This document shows, piece after piece, positions 19,717 to 31,188 of a DNA stretch of 64,000 nucleotides; position 1 is the first letter of the stretch; each line of letters starts with the position of its first letter. The notes under the pieces were generated by a model. The model saw nothing but the letters and a program-made list of their open reading frames with translations, searched no databases and was not told the origin of the DNA. The translations under genes were made by a program, and so were the position numbers. Source of the stretch: Okeania sp. SIO2C9 (GTDB taxonomy: Bacteria > Cyanobacteriota > Cyanobacteriia > Cyanobacteriales > Microcoleaceae); contig NZ_JAAHGO010000020.1 of assembly GCF_010672455.1 (NCBI RefSeq), positions 70,847-134,846 of the forward strand, read 5' to 3'.

Positions 19717-20928
19717 GATTATATAGTGAAGCTAATGTATAGTTACCAAACTTAATTGAGCTGTAGATTTAGCACCCATGAATTGGGTGATTTAATACTT
19801 GCACTCCTGACTGTTTTCCCAATTGCAGGATTTTAAATTAATCGATTCAGTTAAAAATTTCATTATTAACTAAGAGAATATTAATATTATTAACCTAGTT
19901 TCATGATTTTTTGGTAGAGCATACAATCGTATCTACCTGTAATTATAATACACCTTTTAGATAGAATATCAGAAGTTTTACCAAAGTTTGTGAAGTTACG
20001 ATGAAGTTTTGATAGCTAGGAGTTAATTAGCTAGAAAAAATTGAGTATTGAGATGAAAATTTCAAGTAGTTAGATTTATTGATAGAAGATTTTTCACTTT
20101 AGTGAAATACATAGCTTTTTCTATCTGCCCTTATAGCAGTTTTCAGATAGATAAACCACACACTCACGTATCACAACTATCGTAGAAACGTTACATGAAA
20201 TGTTTCTACTGTGCTCTACCCAAATGAAAATGATTATATCAATAGACAGGTAATTACTTATTGTAATAGATATACATCGGACTTACGCAATGCCAGGGTA
20301 TGATTGACACCAAATTTTATTATTTATTATAGGGTATTTACTTTACATCCTCCCATCCTCAAATTCAATACACCACCTTTGACTTTGACTTTTTTAAATA
20401 TCAGCTTACTAAAGCACAATTGGTATGAGATTTGAAAATTGTTTCAGCTTTTGTGGTGTGTAAGTGCGGATATAATTTCTAATTAAACTTAAAATAAAAA
20501 ATACTTTCCTTTGAATACATCAAGTTCTCAAGCTTTAGGAAGAAATAAAGCAATTAAATTGAGGTAAAAATGACAGTAAGCATTCAGCATTCAGCATTCA
20601 GTTATTAGAAGTCAGCCATAAAAATGAAAGACGAATTTGGCACATTAGTCAATATAATTCTTAGTGAAAAAATCTAGAGGTAGTCCTATAGGTAGTATTT
20701 ATAGCAATAGCCAGAGCGGTTAAGACATAGACTAATGATGAATCTTAGACTAGGCAATGTTTTTCCCACTGTTCTGAAATCCGGTTTTCCCTGTTCCCTG
20801 TTATAGTTTGATGTATTTTTATCCAGACTTTAAATTATCATTCAGTCTCTGAATACTGATTTAAACTTAATTTCACCAAAAGCTATCATCAGTTAAGAGT
20901 GAATAAATGATAGCTGAATACCGATCAA
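19717..20928. other. 1.2-kb intergenic region
   Basis: No gene is seen on either strand. It includes a degenerate palindromic MITE (20131-20238) and a block from about 20278 to 20465 whose ends, GGACTTACGCA and a matching TGTAAGTGCGGA, resemble the element at 47423-47511. The rest is AT-rich spacer. Confidence 0.5.
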
Positions 20929-22689
20929 TTACATTCTTTCTAAAACAGAAATTCCGAGCAAAGACAATCCAAACTTTAGAGTTCTGGCGGTTAAGTCACA
21001 TAATAATAATCTAGAAGTACGCAAAGGTTCTTCTGAAGTTAAAACTGGGCAATTCTCAAAAAATTGATTAAACTTTCCACTCAATTCATATAAGTATTCA
21101 CAAAGACGATTAGGCAATAATTCAACAGCCACCATATTTAACACTTCATTCAACAATAATAGATGTTTTCCTAGTACCAACTCTTGCTCATCTTTCAAGA
21201 TAATTTTGCCATCCTCTCTTAACTTTTCAAACTCAATTTCTCCCTTTCGAGCAATTCCTTTAACCCGCACATAAGCATATAATAGATAAGGAGCAGTATT
21301 TCCATTCAAAGCCAACATTTTATCGAAACTAAAAACATAATTACTATTCCGATTTTGACTCAAATCTGCATACTTAACCGAACTCAAACCAACAACTTTA
21401 GCTATATTTTCAATAAACTCATCACTCTCCGAACGATTCTCCTCTTCCAACCTCTTTTCCAAATCATTCCGCGCCCTATTTATAGCCTCATCTAATAAAT
21501 CTTTTAACCTCACAGTTTCCCCAGAACGAGTCTTTAACTTCTTCCCATCTTCTCCTAATACCAAACCAAAAGAAACATGAACAACTTCCACATTTTCTGG
21601 AATCCAACCAGCACGTTTTGCCACTTGCCAAACTTGAGCAAAATGATTAGCTTGACCAGCATCCGTAACGTAAATTAATCGCTTTGCACCCTCCTTTTCA
21701 ATCCGATGACATAAAGCAGCTAAATCAGTAGTTGCATAATTATAACCACCATCAGATTTTTGTACAATTAACGGTAAACGCTCGCCTTCCTTATTAGTAA
21801 ATCCCTCCAAAAATACACATTGAGCACCATCATTCTCTTCCAATAAACTTAACTTATTTAACTCTTCCACAACCCCAGACAACATAGAATTATAAAAAGA
21901 TTCTCCCCGCTCATTTAACTCAATATCAAGTAAGTCATAAATAACTTGAAATTCCCGGCGAGATTGATTACATAAAAGTTGCCAAGCATAACGACTATCC
22001 TCCGCACCAGCTTGCAAATTTACTACTTCTTCTCTTGATTTTTCCTTAAAAATTTCATCCTCATCAAACCTTTTTTTTGCCTGTCGATAAAAAGCAACTA
22101 AATCTCCTATATCTAAAACATCAGCAGTTTTTAAAGCTTCCGGAAAAGCTTCTCGTAAATAAGTAATTAACATTCCAAACTGAGTACCCCAGTCTCCCAC
22201 ATGATTTAACCTGAGTACATCATGTCCCTGAAATTCTAGAACCCTTGCCAAAGAATCTCCAATAATTGTTGAACGTAAATGTCCAACGTGCATTTCTTTC
22301 GCAATATTGGGACTAGAAAAATCAATGACAACCTGCTGCGGATTTTTTGTAGGGGAAATATTAAGTCGTTCATCTTTGATAATCTGTTGTAAATGAACTT
22401 CTATATATTCTGGTTTGAGGGTAATATTTATAAAGCCTGGTCCAGCAATTTCTGGAGGCTTACATATATCGGTAATATCCAGCTTTTCAATAATTTGAGT
22501 AGCGATCGCTCTTGGTTTATTCTTTAATTTCTTAGCCAAAGACATTGCTACGTTACATTGATAATCTCCAAATTTGGGATTACTAGCTGGAACGACCATT
22601 GGATCTGTATTGGCTAAATCTTGACCAAAAGCAGCAACTATAGCTTTGTCGAATTTACTTTTGAGTTGTTCAAGAGTAGAGTTAATCAT
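20929..22689 (-). CDS. argS: Arginyl-tRNA synthetase
   Basis: A 586-residue class I synthetase that charges tRNA-Arg in the cytosol. An N-terminal additional domain (~1-110) is followed by the catalytic core with [18 protein letters not shown] (HIGH-type motif HVGH). The [14 protein letters not shown] segment and the [11 protein letters not shown] stretch take the place of the KMSKS loop, as is usual for bacterial ArgRS. The C-terminal DALR-type anticodon-binding domain ends ...LGISVLERM, the conserved ArgRS terminus. ATG 22689 is preferred because upstream in-frame codons to 22803 give an atypical 38-residue extension. Confidence 0.97.
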   Translation of the reverse strand: MINSTLEQLKSKFDKAIVAAFGQDLANTDPMVVPASNPKFGDYQCNVAMSLAKKLKNKPRAIATQIIEKLDITDICKPPEIAGPGFINITLKPEYIEVHLQQIIKDERLNISPTKNPQQVVIDFSSPNIAKEMHVGHLRSTIIGDSLARVLEFQGHDVLRLNHVGDWGTQFGMLITYLREAFPEALKTADVLDIGDLVAFYRQAKKRFDEDEIFKEKSREEVVNLQAGAEDSRYAWQLLCNQSRREFQVIYDLLDIELNERGESFYNSMLSGVVEELNKLSLLEENDGAQCVFLEGFTNKEGERLPLIVQKSDGGYNYATTDLAALCHRIEKEGAKRLIYVTDAGQANHFAQVWQVAKRAGWIPENVEVVHVSFGLVLGEDGKKLKTRSGETVRLKDLLDEAINRARNDLEKRLEEENRSESDEFIENIAKVVGLSSVKYADLSQNRNSNYVFSFDKMLALNGNTAPYLLYAYVRVKGIARKGEIEFEKLREDGKIILKDEQELVLGKHLLLLNEVLNMVAVELLPNRLCEYLYELSGKFNQFFENCPVLTSEEPLRTSRLLLCDLTARTLKFGLSLLGISVLERM

Positions 22690-23429
22690 TATGTTTAATG
22701 TTGAAGATTTTAAACTTTTATAGATAATAACTTTCTGCTGTGGAAAAAAGTACTGATATCTGATAGACTCATTCTGAATATTTAAGTAGGTAGGTAAAAT
22801 CATTTGTAGATTTACTACTCATACAAAATATGTCAGACTAGGGTGATTTTCAAAAAAATTGAAATTTAGTTCATTAATGGATAATGGATAATTACCTCTG
22901 GTTAAAACCGTTACGGAATTGAATATAAAGAAATATTATTTCTTCACAGGAGTCGATTGGATATGGCGCAGGTTTCCTCGCCATCCCACCCAACGGGGAA
23001 GCTGCGAAGATCGACCGCTTTTTTCCCTTTGAAAGGGGAGGCAGAGTAAGCTGAATTATTTAATTAACAATTATTAATTATTAATTATTCGGTAATTAGG
23101 GGATAATAACTAGATTTAGTATTCAGATATATTTTCTGTTCCCAGATTTAGTATTTTATACCTCGATTAAATGTTAAATTAATTTGGCACAGATACTTAT
23201 CTAATCCAATTAATTTTTCTTGGCAGCTAGTATTTCAAATGTAGCATAAGTGTAGTTATTAAATCTATATGGATTCTGGATGTAGAATCTCCAATTTGAC
23301 TTGAGATATTTAGATTAGCAATAATTATCTTATAGTTTTGTAATTTTAATAATGAATATAAAAAAATTATAAGCGTACCATTTTAAGAAATGTTAAGATG
23401 GTAGGTAATAATACTTGAGGACATTAATT
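22690..23429. other. Intergenic region with nested repeats
   Basis: A TAAGTAGGTAGG-ended repeat (22783-23199) is split by an AT-ended long-form element on the minus strand (22870-23091), so the latter inserted second. The remaining ~230 bases before the next gene are AT-rich spacer. TAAGATGGTAGGTAATAATACTT near 23395 may belong to the promoter. Confidence 0.6.
22870..23091 (-). mobile_element. AT-ended MITE-like element, long form, nested
   Basis: The minus-strand left end CGAATAATTAATAATTAAT follows GTAA (TTAC in reverse) at 23092-23095. The GGATATGGCGCAGG and CCATCCCACCCAACGGGG module and CTTTGAAAGGGGAGG arm match the other long forms. It lies within the repeat at 22783-23199. Confidence 0.65.
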
Positions 23430-23843
23430 ATGTTATCTAAGCCAACCTTTGACGATCATTCCCTAAGTGAATCTTTCTATCAAGCACTCATTAATCTTTT
23501 CTATGAATCTTTAAGTCTTTCCACTCAATCCTTATTAGGCGAATGTAGTTTTGGCTTTGCTCCCGACTCCCTTGGAGCCAAAACTTTTTTTATTATCGCT
23601 CCTTCTATATTGGAAGCAGATCGACTAATTCAAGATATTGACAGTCTCAAAAGTCGAGTAATTTCTTTAATGGGAGGAGTAGGAAAACTTGCTATTTGTG
23701 TCAATCCATTGAAAGAGCAAGAAGAGACTAATTCTCAGAATCACAAAGAGGAAACATTTGGAGACTGTCTTGATCAAACCCAAGAATTTTTACCACAGTA
23801 TATGATGTGTAAAATTTTTCCTATTGATAAAAATCTAGATTGA
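23430..23843 (+). CDS. Unknown small protein
   Basis: A 137-residue soluble protein of unrecognised family. The ATG at 23430 is preferred over the in-frame TTG at 23415; an AGGACA stretch lies 12 bases upstream. The sequence is well behaved: amphipathic N-terminal helix region (SFYQALINLFYESLSLSTQSLLG), a central alternating hydrophobic strand pattern (AKTFFIIAPS, VGKLAICVNPL) and an acidic C-terminal tail. No TM helix or signal. No neighbours suggest a function. Confidence 0.65.
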   Translation: MLSKPTFDDHSLSESFYQALINLFYESLSLSTQSLLGECSFGFAPDSLGAKTFFIIAPSILEADRLIQDIDSLKSRVISLMGGVGKLAICVNPLKEQEETNSQNHKEETFGDCLDQTQEFLPQYMMCKIFPIDKNLD

Positions 23844-24344
23844 TTTTTCTATCCATCTTCATACTTGATACCATTTATTTTTCTTTTTTGTAAGTACACT
23901 TGAAACCTCTTCTATAGAAACCCACTGTATTTATATTTATTTGAAAAATTAAGTGTAGCTTTATGGAGAAATGGTCTAAGAATAAGCAACAAGTAATGTT
24001 GTTAAAACAGTGGTTCTAAATCAACAAAATTATCCACAAAAAAAACTGCATCATAATTTAATTAAACGCTTAGTTAATCGTGAAAATTGATTTAGAGCCA
24101 ACAATGTATTTTCTTGATACATCATTTTATTACAGATAATTCCCTATCCATTTGATCAAAGAAAAAAATTTATATATTTTCCTATACATACTCTGTTCCT
24201 TAGCTTCATAACTAACATACGAAAAACTGGATTGAGTATAATTTTCTCTTAGGGAGTAGTTAAAAATTTTGTCATATTACTATTTATTATTATCGCAATT
24301 TCCAAGAAGCGTGATGTAAAAAATTCGTTGGTTTTAGGGAGTAG

Positions 24345-24578
24345 AGAGTATTCAACAATGAATAATGAATAATGAATAATGAATAATTACCTCTCTTTGA
24401 ATTGAAGAGGATTAACTAATAATGAAAATTTTTCTTCACAGGAGTCGATTGGATATGGCGAGGAGACCTGTTCTTGCAGACCCGCTCCGAAGATCGCCAT
24501 CCCATCCTAACGGACTGCTCCGCAAACGACCGCTTATTATCCCCTATCCAAGGGGAGGCGCATACCCACAATTTTTCG
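24345..24578 (-). mobile_element. AT-ended MITE-like element, long form
   Basis: The minus-strand left end follows GTAA at 24579-24582 and begins CGAAAAATTGTGGGTATGCGCC. It contains the GGATATGGCGAGGAGACC and CGCCATCCCATCC pairing module and ends in a GAAGAGG...CCTCTC hairpin and GAATAATGAATAATG iterations. Confidence 0.65.
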
Positions 24579-25299
24579 GTAATTCGGGAAATTAGGTTGC
24601 ACATTATCGAATGATATTGTCAAAAATTAGTTTAGACTTTGACTAAAAAAAACTAATATTAATCATTCTAGCAATTCTCAAATCCAAAATCCAATTCTAT
24701 CAAAAATATCAAATGATTTGTCACTGTGCAACACCCAAGAAATAGGGAATAGAAAACAAGAAAAACAACTTTACCTCAGTAACTTGAGAAAAGCTATATA
24801 GAGTGAAAAGATTCTGTATTTCCAGTATATTCTCGAATATCTATATTTTTTTTATTTATGTCACTCTAAAAGTTGTAGTTAAAGAGAATAAAAAAATATA
24901 TACTAGAAGGAAGAAGGTATTTGGTTATCTAGGCGATTAGTTATCTACAACAGAATGCTTTAGAGAACTAGGATAAGACCGAAATTGGAAAAATCTGGCG
25001 TTGTCTGAGTTTTAAGCTTTTGATATGTCATAACCTTTCCTTCAACTGCTATAAAATCAATCAGAATAGTCAGGAGATGTGAGATAAATTGTTTAATCTC
25101 TATTCCCAGTTAAAAATAATCTTCTATTTTATTTTACTTACTGATTAATACCAATTTGAAAAAAGAATCCTATAAAAAGTGTATATCGGATCGATATGCT
25201 TAAAAATAGCTTCTCCAGTTCATTTTAGATGGTTATATCTATCGTTTTACCTTTTTTTCAATATTTATCAAAATAACATGGGTCGCGCAATCCCGCCTT

Positions 25300-25406
25300 T
25301 TACAGAGGTTTTCATTTGGGTAGACCACAGTAGGGACGTTCCATGGAACGTCCCTACAAGGTATTATTTGTGAAGATGTGGTTCATCAACTTGAAAAGCG
25401 CTGTAA
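25300..25406 (+). mobile_element. ~107-bp MITE with central palindrome, copy 2
   Basis: TTACAGAGGTTTTCATTTGG and AAAAGCGCTGTAA form the ends. The perfect palindrome GGGACGTTCCATGGAACGTCCC sits in the middle. It is the closest relative of the copy at 18634-18742. Confidence 0.85.
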
Positions 25407-25776
25407 GGCGATCAGATTTTTGGAGAGTTGCTCAAAGTCAGGAGGGAAGAATAACGAAGAGGATAAGAAAGTTTTTGATCACTAATTAAGCGGACATAAT
25501 ATTAGTTATCTAGGAGAGAAGGAAGAGGGAAGGACTGAAATTGGAAAAAGTGAATGGGGATACTAAAAAGTTGCTGCGACCCTCGATCTAACCCCAAACA
25601 ATTGTAGAAACCCTGTAGACTGTAGAGTATTAAATCCGTAAATAAGAAGATAAAATCTGGTTGATTATTATCGGGTATTCAACTAAATCCTCAAATCCTA
25701 TTCAGGTAAATATTTTGACTTTTTTGAATATAAATTTAACTAAATAAAATTTGGTATAATACCAAATCAGATTACT

Positions 25777-25918
25777 TAGAGCTGATTTATAAAGTAAATA
25801 TCAAGAGGCTTAATTCCTTGCAATACAAAGGTTTTGGGAGTTACAACCAAACAATACTTAAATCCCTGAAAATTAGATTAAATCAGGGTTTTAGCTAAGT
25901 TTACAAATCAGCTCTTAT
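25777..25918 (+). mobile_element. ~140-bp MITE with AGAGCTGATTT ends
   Basis: AGAGCTGATTTATAAAGTAAATAT at the left and AAATCAGCTCT at the right. The interior GCAATACAAAGGTTTTGGGAG matches the reverse complement of the element at 9254-9391. Confidence 0.75.
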
Positions 25919-26631
25919 AGACCACAATATATTATTGAGAAAAGCTTGATATATATGAATTGTAGTTTACTTACTTATGGTTTAGCTAAACTGGATTTGA
26001 TATTTAGATATCAAACGAAAAAACGCTTATAGGATTTATCCATGAAGCTGCCCTTAATATAAAGATGAAGATAGGCAAGATAAGTACCTGGACAGAATTA
26101 ATTGTGCATTTTTGATAGCTATATGAAAGAACTATCAAAGGATCGACAACAAATTTATATACAAATAATTTTGTCTACCTACTTAGTAAAGTCACCACAA
26201 AAATTATTAAGTGCATCATTACACAGAAATGGTATTTAAAGAAAGAAATAAATAAATAAATAAAGAGAAATAAAGAAGAATAATTTTTGATAAATATTTC
26301 TGAGTCAAGACTTAAGCATAAGTTTTTTCTACCACCTCGATCAATAATTTCCAGAAGGATTATTAAAAACTCTTGACCAACAAAAAAAAAAGTTGATAGA
26401 AACGATATTCACATCAGAGCAATAAAAAAAAGAATCTACCTATCAATACAGAATAACAGTAGTATTTTTTTCTCTGGAGTCCTCCTTTTTCTCTCTTCCC
26501 TTGCCAAACAACTATTAAAAAACTAAGACATAAAGAAATTCCTTCCTAAAGCCTAGAAATGCTCATTGAAAACTTAAGATTAACTACGATGACACTAAAA
26601 TCTAGAACTCAAAACTTAGAACAAACCTAAC

Positions 26632-28020
26632 ATGGTAGAACTAACACCTAATCCTTCATTTAGCCTAACAATTCGCCTCGAAACTCCTAACCGCACCGGA
26701 ATGTTGGCCAACATCACCCAAGCCATCGCATCAGAAGGAGGCAATATAGGCCACATTAACTTACTAGAACAAAGTCGCCGAATTACACTTAGAGAAATTA
26801 CAGTTGATGCCTATAGTACCGAACATTCCGAGAAAATTGTCCAAGCGGTTAAAGCATTAACAGAAATAAAAGTAGTTGATGTCTACGACCGTACCTTCAA
26901 TTTACATCGTGGTGGTAAAATAACAGTTCAAGGTAAAATACCACTAAAGTCTCAATCTGACCTATCAATGGCCTATACCCCAGGAGTAGGCAGAATATCC
27001 AAAGCTATTGCAGAAGACCCCGAACAAATCTATAAACTTACCATTAAACAAAATACAGTAGCCATTGTTACAGATGGTAGTGCAGTTTTAGGGCTAGGTA
27101 ATCTAGGTCCAGGAGGAGCTTTACCAGTAATGGAAGGTAAAGCAATGCTATTTAAAGAATTTGCTGGGGTAGATGCTTTTCCTATCTGTCTCGCTACTCA
27201 AGACACTGACGCTATTATCGAAACAGTTAAAAATATTGCTCCTGTATTTGGAGGAGTAAACTTAGAAGATATTGCTGCCCCTCGTTGTTTTGAAATAGAA
27301 GCCAAACTACGCCAAATATTAGATATTCCAGTATTTCATGATGACCAACACGGTACTGCAATAGTCAGTTTAGCCGCATTAATTAATGCTTTAAAGTTGG
27401 TCAAAAAATCTATAGAAGATATTCGTATTGTCATTAATGGAGCTGGTGCTGCAGGAATAGCGATCGCTCGTTTGTTACGCAAAGCAGGGACTAAGACAAT
27501 TTGGTTATGTGACTCTAAAGGTATAGTATCAAAAGATCGTACAGGTTTAAACCCAGAAAAACAAGAATTTGCTGTTGAGTCTTCAGGTACTCTAGCAGAT
27601 GCTTTAATAGGTGCTGATGTATTTTTAGGTGTGAGTGTACCAGGAGTTGTTACCCCAGAAATGGTGAGGTCTATGGCCAAAGACCCTATAGTATTTGCTA
27701 TGGCTAATCCTATTCCAGAAATACAACCAGAATTAATTACAGGAGATGTGGCAGTTATGGCCACAGGTCGCAGTGATTACCCAAATCAAATTAATAATGT
27801 TTTGGCATTTCCCGGCATATTTCGCGGTGCCTTAGACTGTCGGGCCACTACCCTGACATCTACAATGTATTTAGAAGCTGCTAGAGCGATCGCCTCATTA
27901 GTCAAAGCTTCAGACCTAGACAAAGAACATATTATTCCTTCGGTCTTTGATACTAGGGTCGCTACTGCTGTGGCTGGAGCAGTGGCCCATGCTGCTCGCC
28001 AAGAAGGAGTAACCATTTAA
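26632..28020 (+). CDS. NAD(P)-dependent malic enzyme with N-terminal ACT domain
   Basis: A 462-residue cytosolic enzyme expected to decarboxylate malate to pyruvate. Residues ~8-85 form an ACT domain (SLTIRLETPNRTGMLANITQAIASEGGNIGHI), a small-molecule sensor, probably for an amino acid. The malic enzyme core follows: AYTPGVG, the catalytic Lys region in VTDGSAVLGLGNLGP..GALPVMEGK, the metal-binding EDI and FHDDQHGTA motifs, then the Rossmann NAD(P) site GAGAAGIAIARLL (~residue 270). The C-terminal FAMANP.PEI motif is typical. In cyanobacteria the enzyme links C4 acids to pyruvate supply. It is monocistronic, with a 2.8-kb spacer upstream. Confidence 0.95.
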   Translation: MVELTPNPSFSLTIRLETPNRTGMLANITQAIASEGGNIGHINLLEQSRRITLREITVDAYSTEHSEKIVQAVKALTEIKVVDVYDRTFNLHRGGKITVQGKIPLKSQSDLSMAYTPGVGRISKAIAEDPEQIYKLTIKQNTVAIVTDGSAVLGLGNLGPGGALPVMEGKAMLFKEFAGVDAFPICLATQDTDAIIETVKNIAPVFGGVNLEDIAAPRCFEIEAKLRQILDIPVFHDDQHGTAIVSLAALINALKLVKKSIEDIRIVINGAGAAGIAIARLLRKAGTKTIWLCDSKGIVSKDRTGLNPEKQEFAVESSGTLADALIGADVFLGVSVPGVVTPEMVRSMAKDPIVFAMANPIPEIQPELITGDVAVMATGRSDYPNQINNVLAFPGIFRGALDCRATTLTSTMYLEAARAIASLVKASDLDKEHIIPSVFDTRVATAVAGAVAHAARQEGVTI

Positions 28021-29046
28021 AAGCTTTTAGATTTTTAAAATATAAATATCTTTAAGAAGTAAACCTAAAAAAATAACGGGAGGAAGTTAGCCAGGCGGAT
28101 TTATCCCCTGGTTGAATAACGACACGCGGGTTTCAACCCGGAGTAAAAGCCTGATATACTAGAAATAGCAAGTAAGAACAAGGTTTGTCGCCATGACAAG
28201 ACCGCGCTTTGCGGTGAAATTCCGGCGGACAGGAGACGGGGACTTGATTTCCTACGACGGCTGTTTGCGCAGCATTCCGCAGGAAAAGCAAGCAGGCAGC
28301 TAAAGCAGTGATTTATTGCTCCAACATCTTGAGTAAAACCACTCGTGAAAGCTAACAAAAAAAAGTAAACTCACAGCTAGATTTCGGTCTAAGTCGAGGA
28401 GTTTAGGAGTCTGTTGACAGGCTTAAGCAAATGTGGATTTATGAGGGGCTGCCTGCGGAATTTACTTCCGCACTTTAAACGCCCCGTCCCATTTGCGGTA
28501 GATTTACTACAGAATCCAGGGTGTTTCAACCCCTGGAGATGTCAAATATCGCTATCTGTGCCAAATATTGAGTAGTGAGACCCCAGGGTCTCATTTTTTC
28601 TTGAATTTTTTTTTGATTATTTTTTTTCAGAAAGTTACCAATAGTACTAATTTTATCAATATTTGCTGCAAATAACTAGGTTATTTTTTAGGAATCAGTG
28701 GTAGAGGAGCTGTCGGATTGGCAACGTACAGAATGAATAGCTTTGATACCATTTACTAGGTCAGAATTTATCTTTGTAGTCCAAAGGACATCTCCTCTCA
28801 AGTCTTTTAACTGCCCTTATTATTAATAACATTCTTTTTCCACCCTTGATATAAAGTGTGATTTATCAAAAAATTAAATATTATAGAGCAGTTTCAAACC
28901 TGCCCCAATCTGAAAAAATATAAAATATAACAGGGAACAGTGGGAAAAACATTTCCCCTTATTTCGATTCATCTCATCATCACTCTATATCCTAATCTAC
29001 CTGTCTATTGCTTGCTATATATCAAAATAAATAAATCAAATCATCA
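28021..29046. other. Intergenic region with an IS200/IS605-like remnant
   Basis: The first 530 bases are dominated by GC-richer hairpin sequence, described separately (28085-28545). The remaining ~500 bases are AT-rich spacer without a recognisable gene. Confidence 0.55.
28085..28545 (+). mobile_element. Probable TnpB-less IS200/IS605-like element or remnant
   Basis: The right end GAATCCAGGGTGTTTCAACCCCTGGAGATGTCAA (28512-28545) has the same plan as the other right ends here: GAATCC, hairpin, GGAG, then (AT)GTCAA. Upstream is a series of GC-rich hairpins unlike the surrounding AT-rich DNA, including CCAGGCGGATTTATCCCCTGG (28091-28111) and CGCGGGTTTCAACCCGG (28126-28142). There is no coding sequence for TnpA or TnpB. 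The left boundary is uncertain. Confidence 0.5.
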
Positions 29047-30489
29047 ATGGCAACTACAAAAAAGATTCGTCGGAAAACTCGCAAAGTTCCAATATTTGAA
29101 AGAATCATGGCATTTTTAGCCCTAGTAAATTTTATTCTAGTGCTATTTAACATGACCTATATTACCTTTCGTGATTTTTATTTTGAGCAAATCCCAATGC
29201 TCACAAAAATATACGACCCAATAAAGGGAATTGAATCTAATAGAGATACAGAAAAATACTTAGATCATTTGGAACAACTGGAAACGAAAATACCTCAAGG
29301 TGCTGATTCTTTAATAGTACAAGAAGAGTTGGCAGAATTACGAGAACTTAGTGTAGAAATGATCGTTCAAAATCCTTTTGCAGTTGCCAACAAAAGCGGC
29401 TCTTTAGAAAAAATAAAAAATCGAATGAGAGATAAAATTGATAATGATTCTGCAAAAGAATCATTTAAAACCTTCTGGAGTCAAGAATACTTAACAAAAA
29501 ATGGATGGATTGAAGAACTGGAATGGTTTGAAACAGAAATCAAACCATTAATTGCTAAAAACTATTATCGTGGCATCGGTGAAAGTGGAGGACTAGCTGA
29601 TTATTTTGGCATAATCGACCTACCATTTATAATTATATTTGGTTTAGAATTTTTAGGCAGAACATTTTTAATTAGTCGTCGTTATCCTAGCGTAAATTGG
29701 CCAGAAGCGATGCTCTGGCGTTGGTACGATATTTTTCTACTATTACCATTTCTACAGTTTTTACGGATAGTTCCTCTAACAATTCGCCTCAATGATGCTC
29801 AAATTATAGACCTAGAAACAATTAGGGCACAAGCTAGTCGAGGTTTTCTTGCTTCTATTGCTCAAGAACTAACAGAAGTAGTAATAATGCAAGTAATTAA
29901 TCAAGTGCAAAAAGATGTCAAAACAGGAGAATTAGCAAAGCAAATATTTTCCTCTCAAGAAAAAACTTATATCGATCTAAATAACATTAATGAAATTGAA
30001 GCGATCGCCACTAGATTAGTACAAGTAACTGTTTGCAAAGTCATACCTCAATTACAACCAGATATAGAAGCTCTAATCCGTTACAATGTAGAGAAAATAG
30101 TTGAAGAATCACCAGTTTTTCAGAGATTTCAGCAAATACCAGGAGTAGAAAATTTAGCTAATCAACTATCAGAAAGATTAGTCCAAGAATTATCCAATCT
30201 TGCTACTGAAGGACCCCAAAATGCTTATGAAACAGTTAAAGCAGCAATGGCAGATCCAGTAGGAACACAATTATCTAACCAGCTCGTTCAACACTTCGGT
30301 CAAGCACTAAGTACAGAATTACAACAAGAACACACATTAGAAGAACTTCAATCCTTAGTATCAGCCCTTCTTGAAGAAGTAAAAATTAACTATGTGATGC
30401 GAATGAGCGAGGAAGATGTCGAAAAAATTCTAGAACAAACCAGACAACTACAGCTTAAAGCTAATCAACCTCAAAATAATATCAGCTAA
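29047..30489 (+). CDS. Cyanobacterial integral membrane protein, ion-channel-like, unknown function
   Basis: A 480-residue protein with a basic N terminus (KKIRRKTRKV) and a TM helix at ~18-42. A charged soluble stretch with helical content (~60-175) follows. Then comes a membrane region with helices at ~188-210 (FGIIDLPFIIIFGLEFLGRTFL) and ~225-250 (MLWRWYDIFLLLPFLQFLRIVPLTIRL); the aromatic/Arg pattern of the latter recalls the S4-S5 region of ion channels. The C-terminal ~230 residues are a long amphipathic helical domain (EAIATRLVQVTVCKVIPQLQPDIEALIRYNVEKIV). No pore motif can be named, so a channel role is speculative. Confidence 0.75.
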   Translation: MATTKKIRRKTRKVPIFERIMAFLALVNFILVLFNMTYITFRDFYFEQIPMLTKIYDPIKGIESNRDTEKYLDHLEQLETKIPQGADSLIVQEELAELRELSVEMIVQNPFAVANKSGSLEKIKNRMRDKIDNDSAKESFKTFWSQEYLTKNGWIEELEWFETEIKPLIAKNYYRGIGESGGLADYFGIIDLPFIIIFGLEFLGRTFLISRRYPSVNWPEAMLWRWYDIFLLLPFLQFLRIVPLTIRLNDAQIIDLETIRAQASRGFLASIAQELTEVVIMQVINQVQKDVKTGELAKQIFSSQEKTYIDLNNINEIEAIATRLVQVTVCKVIPQLQPDIEALIRYNVEKIVEESPVFQRFQQIPGVENLANQLSERLVQELSNLATEGPQNAYETVKAAMADPVGTQLSNQLVQHFGQALSTELQQEHTLEELQSLVSALLEEVKINYVMRMSEEDVEKILEQTRQLQLKANQPQNNIS

Positions 30490-30832
30490 TACCGTTTCAC
30501 GGAATTCAAAAGTTAAAAGTAATATTTAATAGACAGAAAACTTTGACGTTTCAAGACTTTTAACGGATTATTTGACATTATAACTTTGAAGCTATTTGTG
30601 ACATCCTTAAAAGTGAAACGGCATAACAAAATTAATTGCAATCGGAGAAAAAATCAACTTGCTGATCAATAAAAAATATGATATAAATAATTACTTACAG
30701 TTTAATAGAACTAATTAAGTAGGGAAAACCTATCCCAATTTAAACTTCTATAATAAAGATTGTAAACAAATATGTCAGATATAGTTAAATATAGTCTTTT
30801 GTCTCCAGAAATCTGGGCGACTATTGAGATAA
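30490..30832. other. Spacer with an inverted repeat after the membrane protein gene
   Basis: ACCGTTTCACGG just after the stop (30490-30501) and GTGAAACGGCAT at about 30612-30623 are complementary and enclose ~110 bases. This may be a small repeat or a weak long-loop terminator. Otherwise AT-rich with no gene. Confidence 0.4.
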
Positions 30833-31151
30833 TTTAACTTTTGCTTGCTAGAGCTAAAAAACATAGACTATCCAAGACTTATATCTACAAAATTTCCATG
30901 TTTTTACGCCATTAATTTGTGTTATTATCACTTATGTCTGCTAAGACCAGAGGATTTTAGCAACGATTATGGAGTGTTTTGCACTCGACTGTTCATAAGG
31001 ATGAAAACCCCAGAGGGAATCCTAAACTCAATGTGTTTGAGCGGAACATTAGCCTTCTTTGCCAGTATACTTATGGACGGGTGAGCCGGAAAATCGCTTT
31101 TAGTCACCGATGAAGAGCGTGTCTAGGATTGTCTGGATTTTTAGAAGGTGT
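30833..31151 (+). repeat. Duplicated ~320-bp element, copy B (candidate structured RNA)
   Basis: This is the direct-strand partner of 15448-15765. The core from GCTAAGACCAGAGGATTTTAGC (30937) to the AGGATTGTCT end (31126) is nearly identical to copy A. It ends about 75 bases before the rimP start codon and so may lie in the cluster's transcribed leader. A 79-codon ORF (30845-31084) is preserved but has no recognised homology. Confidence 0.7.
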
Positions 31152-31188
31152 AAAGGATTTAAGTTAATGTTAACAGTTGTTAACAGGG

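Larger units (their letters stand above)
23844..26631. other. 2.8-kb gene desert with small repeats
   Basis: No credible gene is seen. Recognised contents: AT-ended long-form element (24345-24578, minus), TATAGCAG-type element (about 24983-25053), palindromic MITE (25300-25406), another copy of the CAATTGTAGAAACCCTGTAGACTGTAGAG motif (about 25598-25640), the AGAGCTGATTT-ended element (25777-25918), and a short TAAGTAC/GTAGGT-ended element (26081-26186). The ~440 bases before the malic enzyme are purine-rich and otherwise featureless. Confidence 0.6.
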
